From: Larix kaempferi
Taxonomy: Eukaryota; Streptophyta; Pinopsida; Pinales; Pinaceae
Assembly: GCA_027924585.1 (NCBI GenBank)
Contig: BSBM01002086.1
Coordinates: 62,001-126,000 of the forward strand
Direction of reading: 5' to 3'
DNA length: 64,000 nt
Numbering within the stretch: the first letter of the stretch is position 1; every line of letters begins with the position of its first letter. Shown in pieces: positions 23,940 through 36,300 of the stretch. Both the position numbers and the translations under genes were made by a program. The notes beneath the pieces are model-generated. The model was not told the DNA's origin, made no database searches, and worked only from the letters and a program-made list of their open reading frames with translations.

Positions 23940-25127
23940 ACTCCTTCTTGTAGGACCACCGAAGCTTCCTTAACATATTTCCATAGTTGCGATGAAAGTT
24001 AGCGTGCACCATCTCTCTCCTCCTCTACCCTTTCATGAGTAACCTTAAGTGAATCAATAGCCTTAAACTCATTACCAACACTAGGAACGTGATTCAATCT
24101 GATAACTTGCACATCTATGGAGGGAAACTTCCTTGAAAATGGCTCCAATGTCATCAAGCAAAGTTTCGACTTGAAGTTCCTCTACATTCAATCAATATGA
24201 AAAAGCAAGTTACAATGAGCTTAGACACCACGTGTGTAGATGGAACATCTTATAATCACCCACGACTACCTACAACATCACGATCTCTTATTCATTTTCT
24301 CCTCTCTTGTGGAGACACCTCTTTGGTGCTTTAACTCAACCCAAATTACTATAGTTGTAACCTCCAACAGATTATAGATCTGTCATCAATGTAAATTTGC
24401 ATCATCTAAGAGCATATAGCTCATGTAGATCTACGTGCAATACATAGAGCTTTCACTCACAAAATGCAAAAGTATGTCAAACTGATGAACAAACAATTCA
24501 TAATTCACAACAAAACTATCTACTCTCCTACACTAATCTACTCCTACATCCACACCTCATAGGCTTTTCATTTCCCTTGGCTCTCTCGCTAAGGATTCAA
24601 GTCCAATCCCACTCTCATACTATGTAGAGGAATGGGAGAGTAGACATGGTTTGCACACACAAACTAAAACTATACTAAGTGATCTATTAAACACCAAACA
24701 ATATCACATATTTATACATCAAGATAGACACATATCAACCCAAAACAGGAGCCAATTAGTTGGAGAGAATTTCTCATATCCAACTAGATCTAACAACCAC
24801 CTAACAATAGGAAGCAAACTTAGCACGTAGACACAAACTCTATCTTATAATGACAAGCAATTACAACTTTTTAGTATGATAAAGTATCACATATAAAGTT
24901 ATAAGACTAGTAGGAGAAAGTTGTAGGACAAGTAGGAGATGATATATTATGTTTTCACTTACATTTTAAGAATAGGGTTTGTCACCTCCAAAACAAAATT
25001 ATAGATGTAAACTAAGCTGGAATCGGTGCTTGTGCAAAATTATACAAATGTACATATCAATTACATACCAAGCCTTTAAAATGGCTGACTTTCGTACAAT
25101 ATTCGTAACTGGAAAATACATGGGCTC
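23940..25127. other. Intergenic DNA, no gene seen
   Basis: AT-rich sequence between the hAT element and the 3' end of the DUF1399 gene. No reading frame of note, no terminal repeats and no recognisable RNA. The last few hundred bases may include the gene's 3' flank. Confidence 0.55.
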
Positions 25128-25133
25128 TTTATT
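25128..25133 (-). terminator. Possible poly(A) signal of the DUF1399 gene
   Basis: AATAAA on the minus strand, about 187 bp downstream of the stop codon at 25320. This is a reasonable distance for a plant 3' UTR. Plant signals are loose, so the assignment is tentative. Confidence 0.4.
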
Positions 25134-25319
25134 TTCATGGCATTCTTGATCTCTTAACTTGCTTCAACCGCTTTGAAATGTTACCTCTAATTGTCCACAG
25201 CCTCGATCATAGAGCGTGGTCGCTTTCATGTCCAGGATCACAGAGTTTGACCGTAAATCTTTCCATCCAGTTCCATCTAAAACCCCAACCGAGGTTTTCG
25301 ACAAAGACTCCATTTACAT

Positions 25320-28300
25320 TTACCAGGTTTCATTAGGATCGGCATCGTTTGAATTAGTGTCTGACGTAGATCTTCTCCCGGGAACTCCACCGAAAGACCT
25401 CCGATAGGGTTCCATTGCTGCTTCCTCCGCCGATCCAATTTCAAATGTATTTCCCGATGATGCCACCTTACGAATCGTACTGTTCTTATAATATGGACTC
25501 TTCATCGAGGCTGCAGCAGCGTCCATGTAAAGCCAGCTCCCGTTTCTGTATAAGTGAGTTTCCTCCTCTGAGTTAAGCGGAAGGGGCTGCTCGTCTACAG
25601 GAGGGAGCCCTAGAACGTCCCTCGGATTCAGATACCAGAAGGTTAGATCGGTCATCCATGGCGAATTCTGTATGACAACCGACCCCCAGTCTCTGCTTCT
25701 GGGTTTCGCCTCTTTCATTCTTCTTCTGGTGAAAAAATTGCCCAGATTGTCACCCCCGAAATCTGCCACAGTGCGAACGGTGGCATTGCAGAGAAGCAAT
25801 ATGAGGACTGCGTCTTCTTCTGGCAGAAATTCCATGGCAGACACTTTCCAGTTGAAAAGGGCGGTGGCCTTGCCTTGGGGACATTGGGCTGAGTATCGAA
25901 CCAAAGTCACGAATCCTTCTTCTTCCTCCGGCTTTGCTCCCGTCACTTGGTATTGCAGTTTTCGTCCGTTCAACAATCTCGCCTGCACCCATTACACCAT
26001 TATGCCATCAATATAGCTGACAGTAATGAATTTCGTCAAACTAATCCGTTACCCAAAAGCTGTTACAGGGTTATGGCGTTCATACCGATTTTCCTTTTGG
26101 AGTATTCTTGAGTGTGAATTCGAGATGCCTCTCCCATTGGATCTGTTGGATGGGCATCTGGATCGTGAATATCTCGCCAAGGGAGAGTGACCACGTCATT
26201 TTATGGTGCTCCAGATCATCTGCTATGGGAGTTGCAGTACCCACTACTTTCGCTGCAGCCGTTTTTGAATGCAACAGAAGGTCGAATTAGAATTCATCCA
26301 TTAATCCTTCTTTACAATACCAAGACAACTCAGGTTACACTTACATAAATTAATTACCTGGAGCAATACCAATAGACCCAGACACGTAGTTCCAAGTACC
26401 CTCACAAATTTGTATAACTCTTTCATTCCAGTCCACTCCCACAGGCCGATCTCCACTTCTCCTCCACATACCTCTGGCAACTCTGTCAGATTAACCCAAC
26501 ATAGACATCCGTTATGGTAATAACCCAATTCCCCGAACTTAAAGCTTATATGTATTCTTAAAATCTTGCAACTGGGATTTGAATACTTTAAAGATGAAGC
26601 AGAAAACTATGGCGATGATCAATTACCTGATACGTACAACGAAACATTCTTTCCCAGCATGATTGAGCACAGTCCTGGAAATCCAACGCCCTTCCTGAGG
26701 ACGATTCTTATTCATCCGAAGAACAAAATCTGATAGCATGGCCCCACTGTCATCTGTCACGCGATCCGGGACGCATTTTAATAAATATGGAGCTTGAATT
26801 GGCGGAGTGATCGATGCTATTATTCGGATCTGGGGATGATGATCTGTACTGGAATTTAGAGGTAGGATATTTGATTTTGCTGTAATCGTTTTGTCTATAG
26901 TCAACGATGGAGCTTGCAGTATTTCATTCCAGAGAAAGACCACCTTATCCAGACGCCTAGATCTTCCCAGAGGACTAATACAAGATGTACCCATAGAGTA
27001 TCGTAGTTCAAGTACCAGGCCTCTGGTGCTCAATTCACATTGTAAAGTCCATGGTTTCTGCCATCTGGTACCAGTTGAGAGCTTGACCAGTGGTTTGTCT
27101 GATCTCAATCGCTTATATGAATCGAGGGCCTGGAGACGCAAGAATAAGTTTTTGAATTCCTCCTCCTTGTGAGAGTTCGATATGCCTTTTATAAGAATGC
27201 AGACCTGTTCAACAATTTAAATCTGTCAATTTTACAGAAATTAGATGCGTATAATAATTTCAGAAGGGCTCCATGAATCAATATTTCTTTACCTCCATGA
27301 CATGTCTGGCTTCCAGAGTCTCATGCTTTCTATTGACATCTATTTCTTGGTACTCCCAGTGCATCGGTTTTGGGTTATTAAGTCCTCCCAATGCTTTTGA
27401 GATTGGAAGCGGTGTTGAAAGGATGGAGTCGAACGTAGCACCTGCTTTCTCGTATGGCTTTCCGTAAGTGATCTCCCACAGTCTTGCAGTCTCATGGAGA
27501 TCTTCCTCGGACATATTATTCGGTCCTCGTGCTATTGCGGCTCCCTCAAATACTCCGTCTACCCACTCAACATCTCTCTGGTAGGCCACTGGCGAGTTCT
27601 GCTTATGGACACAAACGAAAATATATGAACATTCAAAATTAAGAACTTGATAAGCCTGTATCAAATCGAATTTGTGGGCATTTAACTCCTAGCAGAGAAA
27701 TAAACCAGCGAGCTAAACATTTCTTCAATCGATAGCAGCACAGAAAGCTTGATAATTTCATATGATTAGCAAGGAATCCACAGGGAGCTTCTCGATCGAA
27801 ACTCTTGAGACATGTAGCTTCTGGGACTCTCATGCTGTAAACAATCTAGTAAGCAAAGTGGGTCTTACCTGATGGGCTGTCCACAGTAGAATGATATCGA
27901 AGGTCGGGACGCAAGCTTTGAAGATTTCGTTGTACTTGTTTACCAAATGCAAAAAGCATTTATACCGCTCTTTGGCTGCCACCAGGAATGCATTTTCCCA
28001 CATAAATGGCTGAAAAAACTGTAATTTTCAATCCCAACATGTTCAATCAATCAGAACAATCACAGTAACAATTACCCTGTTCAAATTGGTATTTCGATTT
28101 TCAATCATGTACCTGCTGCTGGTAGAGAGCACTTTGGGTGGATATGGCAGCGACAAGGTCAAAATCATTATCCTTGGCTTTGCTTTCTGAACATATATTG
28201 ACAGGATACACCACACCGCTGTCCGAACCTGGCCATGGTTTAACCCGCAGATCGAAAGGCTCCGAAGGAAATCTCTCGCTCCATATTTTCTTGCATATGT

Positions 28301-28960
28301 ACAGAGCAGCAGCCTCGCTTTTAGACTCAAGAATCAGCGGCTTGTCGATCATTTTCGCAAACCGAGAGACACAGTATCGATGGTATGCGTCCTGAGTACA
28401 CAGCACGAAAAGAGTATCCATATCAAAATCGAAAGACAAAATGAGTATGCTAGCTCATTAACGAAAATTCAATGCTTGTGTGCCAAATTTAGCGAAGATT
28501 AACAACTAACCGGATTCAAGCAGTGACAGTGCCAAACCCATTGAACGTCTAAGGGAGGCAGCAGAGTCTGCGACTGCCCTAACTCCGCTGCCAGAGGCAT
28601 CCAAAGTTGCTTGTATCTGCACAAAGCAGAAAAAAAAAATTAGGTTTCATCATTTTGAACTGATGAATCTCCATAAATTACGGATTCAAAGAAAGATATG
28701 AGGCGCCATGATAAGCCCTACATTTAATCTTCCATGAACTGTTTAGTAACAGACCTTCTAATGGCCTGCAAGACCAGAGGTCCGTGATGAAGACCAGGCA
28801 AGTTACCCACAACCTTGAGAAAGTGAAGCTGTTTTCTCGCAGCGGCTACCAAATCAACGCTGATGATAATGTTCTTGGCAGCTTCAATTTCATTTTCAGC
28901 ACCAGCAACACCAACCGCAGCCGTATCAAAGCTATCTATATGTCGAAATTTGTTCGCCAT
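25320..28960 (-). CDS. DUF1399 / glycine-rich domain-containing (GRDP) family protein, 9 exons, ~856 aa
   Basis: Exons by splice signals and family continuity: 28755-28960, 28511-28616, 28113-28391, 27869-28009, 27293-27598, 26627-27204, 26358-26482, 26086-26252, 25320-25982. All introns are GT...AG, 88-270 bp, and phases agree, giving 2571 nt. The start is ATGGCG at 28960; an upstream in-frame GTG is not needed. DUF1399 spans residues ~25-250: ISVDLVAAARKQLHFL, then WVWHCHCLNP across exon 2, DAYHRYCVSRF and ILLWTAHQ. A middle domain (~345-590) ends in WNYVSGSIGIAP. The C-terminal conserved region has KVVGTATP, LLNGRKLQYQV, EEGFVTLVRY, EFLPEEDAVLILLLCNA and RDWGSVVIQN. Arabidopsis relatives GRDP1/GRDP2 act in stress and growth responses, with molecular function uncertain. 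The Gly-rich tail of those proteins is absent; the end is polar (RSTSDTNSNDADPNETW). It may be orthologous to the tail-less DUF1399 member. Confidence 0.93.
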
Positions 28961-29125
28961 TGTCAACGATTTCACAATTCTTCAAATTCCCGAATCGAAA
29001 CGGTGCCTGCTAACAGATCTTTCCTCGTTTTGTCAGGATTTAACACTGAAACCATTTGCAGTACTGGATAATGATATCATTGAAGGTGGATGAACGGCAG
29101 CCATTGGCTACCAGTTGAACTTAGT

Positions 29126-29131
29126 CACGTG
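29126..29131. promoter_or_regulatory. G-box CACGTG (proximal)
   Basis: Palindromic CACGTG about 165 bp upstream of the start codon, in the context AGTCACGTGAAG. Known as a bZIP/bHLH-binding core in plants; function here is inferred. Confidence 0.45.
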
Positions 29132-29722
29132 AAGTCGGCTGTGACGGCTCGTAGTCACGAGAATCGCAACTGTTACAGCAGTACTGTGGGCACCTCAGAA
29201 ATCGAACGGCCGCTCATGGGTGGAATAAATTTCGTAACAAACAATTTGTGAGTTTCTGCAAAATTGAATCATGCGTTCTAAAGCTCTCCGTAAAAAGGAT
29301 TTGGTGGGGATTCGCCTTCGTATAATAATTTGATGGCAGACGTGATTGGTGAGGAATTTTCGGAACCAGCTGGATGTCAATTCACTGCCTTCACGTCAGC
29401 CTCGGTAAGCTGCAGCGAGAAGCTTCAACATGGAATCTCTTTTGCCGTGTACCGGCGGAAACCCACCTATTCCTCTTGCCCCGGTGACCCTGACTGGCAC
29501 CGCAGCATTAAATACCCAAAAAAAGAAAATTTGTCGTACGCTGCCGTAACTACATGTAACTTCTGGATGCCGTTAAACAAAGGTCTAATTGCGTCAAACG
29601 GCCCCTCCGAGGGGCCACTAGCGGAGAATTACACTTAAGTAACGACATTGGCATTTAATGTCAGATATCCAGAAAGGTGCCACGGTGCCACGGTAAACGA
29701 TCATATGGTGCGCTTGAAAGGC

Positions 29723-29760
29723 CACGTGTCCCAGTGACATTTTGAATGGGCACTGACGTC
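29723..29760. promoter_or_regulatory. Distal G-box plus TGACGTC box
   Basis: GCCACGTGTCC at 29721-29731 is an ABRE-like G-box. It is followed 25 bp later by CTGACGTCGTG with a TGACGTC core. The close pairing of the two bZIP-type sites about 765-800 bp upstream of the start codon suggests a regulatory module, though it could be chance. Confidence 0.4.
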
Positions 29761-30297
29761 GTGTCCCAATCTGGCCGTTACATTTTTGGTGGCATATAAT
29801 TTGTTGACACAAGGCAACTATTAATGTTAACCATGGTAGGATTAACTCACAAGAAAATGTGGAAGGGAATCATGGAAGGGTATCACTCAATTGGATTTTT
29901 ATTTTTATTTTTTTAATCTCTATAAATATGTGTTTGAAAATTATTTTGACTTAAAAAGGGTTGAATTTTTCAACTTTTTAATTAAATGTCTTGTGAATTG
30001 GCTTATTTTTATACCTTCCAATATTTGGGAAGAGAAATTGACACTTTTGCTTTTGAATGTGGAAAAAGTTATGTTAGATTGATAGAGTTGTCAATATCAA
30101 AGATTACAATTATACAATCTAAATATATATTTAATAGTTTTGAATCTACTTCTATTTTAAAAACAATAATTTCATCAATCTAAAAGTTCAATTTTGATAA
30201 AGATTCTATTTTTATAATTACAAATAATAAAAATTGAAAACTTAAAAATTAAAATGTTTAACCTTTTTCATTGTATTTTAAAAAGACGTGCAACTAA

Positions 30298-30475
30298 AAC
30301 CAATACTTTGATTGGTTAAGGGACTCATAAATATTTTAAAGTATGTTTTTTTCTTTTTTTCCTTTTTTATTCAGCTTATTGTTTATATGTCTAATCCAAT
30401 ACTTTGATTGGTTAAAAGACTCATAAACTTTTTTAAAACATGTTTTTCTTTTTTATTAGGTCATTGTTTATATGT
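30298..30475. repeat. Tandem duplication, ~97-bp period
   Basis: CCAATACTTTGATTGGTTAA.GGACTCATAAA.TTTTTAAA recurs, beginning near 30300 and 30397. Each copy ends in TTATTGTTTATATGT or TCATTGTTTATATGT, and T-rich spacers vary in length. CCAAT...ATTGG makes a short palindrome in each copy. Confidence 0.82.
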
Positions 30476-31330
30476 TGTCAAAATGTTACACGCAATTATA
30501 AAAATGTGTTTCCCATAATCTACACTCTAATTATTTTTTTCAGGAAGAAAAAAAAAACAATACTTTTGTTATTCATTAGAATCAAAAAGTACTTACATCA
30601 CACCCTAGCATTAGCATTCAGCTCACATAAAGTATAAGGCACCATTTGCATACATAGTTTTTTGTATTTAAGATATCTTGTAATATTAACTAGAATCATT
30701 TTAACAATATTTATGAATCAAACATTTCATGTGTGCATGCAATTTAGAAGAAGCTACACCCTTTGCCCCTCCCATGTCAAAAAGGAAATCATAGTTGTTG
30801 GTGTGGGCATTCAAGATGCAAATATTTATATGCAAGCGAAAAGGATATAAATGTGCATCTTCTTTTTTTCAAAGCAGTATCTTTCTATTTTTCAAAATGT
30901 TCAAGTGAAAACAATGGTGTGATTAACATCCCTATGATATATGGGGTGTTACAAAGGTCAAACATTGACATTCATTCTTTCCAATATCAATGGTTAACCT
31001 TATTAATGTTAATCATTGGGATTTATGTATAGATAATGTGCACGCCATTTTTAGGGAGATTTGTTTCTTGAGGGTGGAATGGATACAGTCTTTCATTGTG
31101 TTTGCTTTTATTAGTGCCAATATAAGTATCAAATACCGCATCATCATGCCTTGACAACTTTTGGGGCCATGATCCATGTGTGTATGAATTTTGTCTGACC
31201 ACTTCAACAACTCCATTTACCAACATTTCGATTCTATGCACTAACATGTTGTTATAGTTTGCTCATGTTTTGGAAAGAAAATAATAGGTTATTACTGTAA
31301 ATAAAAACTTAGGGAGATGTCATCAACTAT

Positions 31331-31410
31331 TCAAATAAGTGTTACAAGGTGGAAACAATGTCACATAATTTTTCAAATAAGTGTTACAAGGTGGAAACAA
31401 TGTCACATAA
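31331..31410. repeat. Perfect 38-bp tandem duplication, 42-bp period
   Basis: TCAAATAAGTGTTACAAGGT followed by GGAAACAATGTCACATAA occurs at 31331-31368 and again at 31373-31410 without a difference. This implies a recent slippage or duplication event. Confidence 0.93.
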
Positions 31411-32274
31411 ATTAACGCAACATTGAACATGTTAGGTTGTCACTAGATGCCCAATGATTTCTTTTGTAATGGGGCAATCTTTCCCTTGTAGGGCATGGAC
31501 ATGACAAGTTGTTGAGACACTTTTGGTGCCTCCAAAATCCACATGGATAAAATCACTAGGATATTAATATTCTACTTTAAATGAATCCTCAAATCATGTC
31601 GTTCAAGGTATTATGAGGCAAATATTTATGAAGCCAACCTCTCACCATTGCGTGAGTTGCCTAACCCAATGATAAGTCTATTTAAAAATGTTAAGATCAT
31701 TTGAGTTAGATTATGTGCTCATCAAGCAAAGTGTTAGTGGGGCTATTGAGTTGTGTGATATATTCCCTTTTGATGCTTGCTTCAAACATATAGCTTACTA
31801 TTCTAAGACTTCATAAAAATAAAGATCTATGGAACTTGTTGCAAAGAATAAGAATACTACTATTGGTATCTAGTAGCACTACCAACTTGATGAGTATCAA
31901 AACTTGTATTTGTTGTATATGCATTATTCAAAAAAGGAAACTAATGTTGTTGTAAATAAGATAGGTAGTTTGTAGACCATATGTTTAAATTCCCTTAGTA
32001 TTCTTTAAAAACACAAACATAATTGGTGATTTTTTGTAATGAATTGTTTTAAAATATTTTGATTTTTTTTTAATTTTATTATTTTTGTATATTTGCTTCT
32101 TAATGATGTTTTTATTAATCTCCTTCTTGGCGACTACATGTTAAAATGATCATTTTCCAAATTTGCAAAATAGTCAAAGTTTACAAATCTAAAAAAATGT
32201 TGAAATTTATCTCTCTTTTACTTTAAGTGAAAAGTTATGCCAAAAATACAAAATATGTTTGTTTGTATAAAAAA

Positions 32275-32550
32275 AAATTCAAAAAGAGTAGAGCGAGTGA
32301 TGGAGGGGTAGAGTTCTAAATCATTGAATCATATCCTTATCCATCCACCACCTTCTCCATTGAATCATATCCTTATCCATCCACCACCTTCTCCACCCCA
32401 TCCATCTTTTGTCTCACTTCCACCACTTAAAAAATCCAAAAAGGGTAGAGCAAGTGATGGACGGGTGGAATTATGATTCATTGAATCAAATCCTTATCCA
32501 TCCACCACCTCCTCCACCCCCATCTATCATTTGTCTTCCTTCCACCACGT
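32275..32550. repeat. ~160-bp tandem duplication with internal triplicated block
   Basis: The order AAAA.GGGTAGAGC.AGTGATGGA.GGGT, CATTGAATCA.ATCCTTATCC, ATCCACCACCTYCTCCACCCC, TTTGTCT appears at about 32280-32430 and 32437-32545. The TTGAATCA..CCACCACCTTCTCCA block is itself repeated within the first copy at 32323-32358 and 32359-32396. Confidence 0.85.
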
Positions 32551-32557
32551 GTTAACA

Positions 32558-32622
<65 letters not shown>

Positions 32623-32683
32623 ATTTATTTATTTTTATGATTTGTTTCATGAAATGAAAAATACCTTCCACCACGTGTTAACA

Positions 32684-32756
<73 letters not shown>

Positions 32757-32798
32757 ATTTATTTATTTTTATGATTTGTTTCATGAAATGAAAAATAT
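32538..32798. repeat. Duplicated ~126-135-bp unit containing (CT)n
   Basis: Two copies, 32538-32663 and 32664-32798, each run CCTTCCACCACGTGTTAACA, then CCA, a long (TC)n tract (about 32560-32616 and 32687-32750), then ATTTTTATTTATTTATTTTT and ATGATTTGTTTCATGAAATG. They differ essentially in TC-tract length. Each holds a CACGTG. The Ser/Leu-rich frame across them is an artefact of the tract. Confidence 0.95.
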
Positions 32799-33052
32799 AA
32801 ATTACATACAGTGGAAGAATATGAAAGGAAAAAATGAGTTTGATCATTTATGTACCCTAGTTTATCAAAATGTATTGAATCTATGTTGGAAATTGTGAAC
32901 ATTTAAAAACCATTTTTTTACATCAATTTATTTTTTTTCTAAATTTATTTTATGATACTTTAAAAAAAATAAAACATTTTTTAAAAAGTTATTCTTTTCA
33001 CACACAACCTCTTTAAAGATTTGCAAAATATTTCATTTTTATATAGTTTAAC

Positions 33053-33177
33053 ATTTTTTAAATAGACATGTTGGTTTTTAAAAATTCACCTTAAGGGAAA
33101 AAAATATAGTGAAAATTCTCTTGAAAGTGATGGTTTCTATGTGTTTTCTCCCTAGTATCCTTAAGTATCTTGTTTTG
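33053..33177. repeat. ~130-bp direct repeat flanking the LINE/gypsy block, left copy
   Basis: It shares with 46827-46957 the order ATTTTTTAAATAGACATGTT, GGTTTTTAAAAATT, GGAAAAAAAT, TCTCTTGAAA, TGATGGTTT, ATGTGTTTTCTCCCTAG and TATCTTGTTTTG. Identity is about 85 percent with a few indels. The similarity ends exactly where the poly(T) run (poly(A) of the minus-strand LINE) begins at 33178. Confidence 0.8.
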
Positions 33178-33364
33178 TTGTTTTTTTTCATACAAAAAAA
33201 ATCCAACTTTGTATTAAAGAAAGTTGTATGCAAAATTACATGGTTACTATTGAGAAGTGAGGCTCTTCTCAATGATATAATTGTTAATACAAAAAACAAA
33301 CTACAAGAAACTATCTTTCCACATCTGTATCTTTCAACATATGCAAAAAAACAAACAAGTGCTA

Positions 33365-36300
33365 CTACAGAAGAGAATCAATAAAGCTGTTCATTCCAAT
33401 GATCCAAAACAGCCCTAAAAAAAGAGCTAAACTAATAGTGTCAACAAGAATTCCCTTCAAGAATGCTTCAACGTGAAGCTTCCCATCCATAGAACCTAGA
33501 GCACGCTTGGAGAGAGAGTTTGCCACCGAATTTGCTTCTCTATAAATGTGATTGATAGATACCTCCTCAAAAGTGGATATCAACCCTTTTACTTTATCCA
33601 TCCAATGTCCCAACCGTAGCGATTAAAAAGTGGCAACTCCAAGAGTCGAGTCCATAATACATTTTGAATCCCTGAATACCTGTAAAGTGGAAATACCTCT
33701 GCTAGATGCAAACCTTAATAAGCACCACAAGGCCATTAGTTCGGCTCTAGTGTTAGTCCCAATTCCATCCATAAAGTGTAAGTGAAATACATTATTCGAA
33801 TAGAGTTTAAGCACACAGCCAACACCACATTGCTCTTCCTTGCAAGCCCCATCAAAATATCCCATGGGATAGTTGAAATTTTCCTCAGAGAAACAGATAT
33901 GTCAAGGTCCCTTCAGTTTCACAACTCTTTTATGTTCCAAATAGTAAGCAGTGATTTGAGAACATATCACCTCCACTAAAGGAATATGATTCTTAAAAAT
34001 AAACCCATTCCAGTCCTTCCACATGCCCCATATAACGAACAATATCAGGGTTTCATCATAAGTGTGCGTTGCCAACCATCGATGAAGGTTTAAAACGAAC
34101 CACAGAGATACCCACTGGAAATTGAACCCAAAATATCTTTCTAGGGCAAGCCATATATGGAGAAAATAACAACTTCCAAAAAGGTGATCAGTCGTCTCTT
34201 CAGCCACATTGAAAAGACAACAAATACCTGGGCCTTCAAAACCCCTTCTCTGCAATTTTTTCCAAGAATTTTGTTGAATATAGTTAACCAAGTGAAACAC
34301 TTGATTTTTAAGGGTGCACAACTAGTCTAGAGCCTATTCAGCCATCCTAATGGCTTATGTTCCATAGAAATTTCCACCAAGAAATTATAAGCGAAACAAG
34401 CAGTTACCACTCCTTCTGAATTGTTATAAGACCGGGCCTGGGAGTCTTCATATTCGGTTAAGTGAATTCCAGCATGATAAAGTGCGCCCACAAACCAATC
34501 CCATTCAAGATTGACTGGATACCCCAGATTCATATCCTTGGAAGATTTCCAAATGATACTACCATCAAGTGTATAATTGGTTGCATGTTTTAACACATAG
34601 ATGTCTCGCTGGTGTAAGTGAGCCACTAAAGCATCAGATAAACAAAACTTCACATCTACACCAATAATTGGATCTATGCCGACATAAATTTTTGTCCCTC
34701 TGCCCATTGTCCAAGCAATAGACTGATTAATGATAGGCATAACGCTCAGAAGACTACGCCATATAGGGGAACCAATGGATCTGCTCCAAACATGTGATCT
34801 AATCCATAAAGCAAGGAGAAAATGTGTGAGATACTTGGCCTTTATAAGCTTTCCCCAAAAACCTTTTATACAGAGGCTCCTCCAGAGAATTTTCGCATAG
34901 AGTGCCAATTTAAAAAAACTTAAGTGTCTGATACCCCAACCTCCTAAGGAAAGTGGGACAGAAAGAGCTTCCCGGGATGCCAGATGAAACTTATTATGTC
35001 CCGAAGAGCCGGACCATAAGAATTGAAACATCTTATTTCTAATATCGGTTGTCACTGAAACCGGAACTTTGAATAAAGAAAACCAGAACACTGGAATACT
35101 CTGCAGGATCGATCTAATCAACGTGAGCCTCCCCCCAGTGACAACCATCTATACAACATGTATTGATATTCCTTTGAATTTGATTTACTAACCAGTTCCA
35201 ATCAGAGGATTTATAACAGTTCGGTTTTAAATAAAACCCAAGATATATGAACCCTTCTTCTATATGAACCATCTTAAAGGGAAGGATAGAAGCAACCATG
35301 CCAGATATCTCACCATCCCCACATTGAAACAAAAATACAGACTTGTGTCCTCTTATGGCCATTCGAGAAGTATCGCAAAACCCATGAATAATGAGGGAGA
35401 ACTGTTGCCATTCAGAAATGGTTCCTTCACCAAGAAATAAAACATCGTCAACAAATAAAAGATGGGATACATTAAAATCCTTTGCCACCTTTATCCCTTT
35501 TATCAAGTTTTTTTCACGGGATTTTTTAATCATTAAGATTAATCCTTCAATAGCTAGTACAAAAAGGTAGGGGAAGTGGGCACCCTTGCATGATCCCTCG
35601 ATTGCCATTAAAATAGTAGGTTGGAGAGTCGTTCACTAAAACAACGAATTGAGCAGATGTGACACACATCATAATACAGTTAACCACTTCCACATTTAAG
35701 CCAGTATGAATAAGGATAAACCTAAGACAGTGCTAGTCTACTCTATCGTAAGCTTTCTCTAGATCCAATTTAAGGATAAAAGCATTTAGTTTTTTTTTCT
35801 TAATGGAGTGTAGACACTCCCGGGCTACTCCCACTACGTCCAAGATTTGTCTGTTGGGGACAAACCCAAATTGCTCTTCAGAAATGCACCTTCCCAAGAT
35901 GGGTTTCAACCTCCTAGATATAACTTTGGATATGAGCTTGTACAAGAGGTTACATAGTGATATGGGTCTTAAATCAACAGGTCGATCTTTATTTGGAATG
36001 AGAGTGATATACGTTGAGTTTAAAGAGCCTGGAATCCATTCCTTTTGTCTGGGCTCATCCACGGCCTCCGTAACATCCTTACCCAGTATATCGAAAAAAT
36101 GGAGATAGAATTCAGTCGTCCATCCGTCAGGGCCAGGGCTCTTGTCTTTGGCAAAACACTTCAATGCAGAGTGTACTTATTCCACAGTGACACTTTTTCC
36201 CATCTTCCTACTATCTTCCTCATGGAAAAAATGAGGAAAATTGTGAATAACATTAAGCTGTTGTAACATATTTGCAGAAGAATTTCTAGTAAAGTTTTAA

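Larger units (their letters stand above)
28976..29830 (-). promoter_or_regulatory. Putative promoter region of the DUF1399 gene
   Basis: The region upstream of the start codon is visibly less AT-rich than the DNA beyond 29.83 kb. It contains a CCAAT box on the minus strand (CCATTGG on plus at 29101-29107), CACGTG boxes at 29126-29131 and 29723-29728, and a TGACGTC box at 29754-29760. CACGTG is the core bound by plant bZIP and bHLH factors, and TGACG by TGA-type bZIPs. No clear TATA box was found, and the transcription start is unknown. A 102-codon plus-strand frame at 29330-29638 has no recognisable features. Confidence 0.45.
29831..33052. other. AT-rich intergenic DNA with local duplications
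   Basis: A sharp rise in A+T begins at about 29.83 kb. No gene or retroelement coding could be recognised. Four local duplications and two (CT)n tracts are listed separately. Confidence 0.6.

Noticed and set aside
25672-26016. 114-codon plus-strand frame opposite the last DUF1399 exon
   Set aside because: Antisense shadow of a conserved exon.
28961-28975. Upstream in-frame GTG as the start of the DUF1399 protein
   Set aside because: Nuclear plant genes start at ATG; ATGGCG at 28960 has good context and fits the family start.
29330-29638. 102-codon plus-strand frame upstream of the DUF1399 gene
   Set aside because: Could be a divergent small gene, but no protein-like pattern is seen. Treated as promoter DNA.
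32531-32791. Ser/Leu-repeat ORF
   Set aside because: Translation of (CT)n tracts, not a gene.
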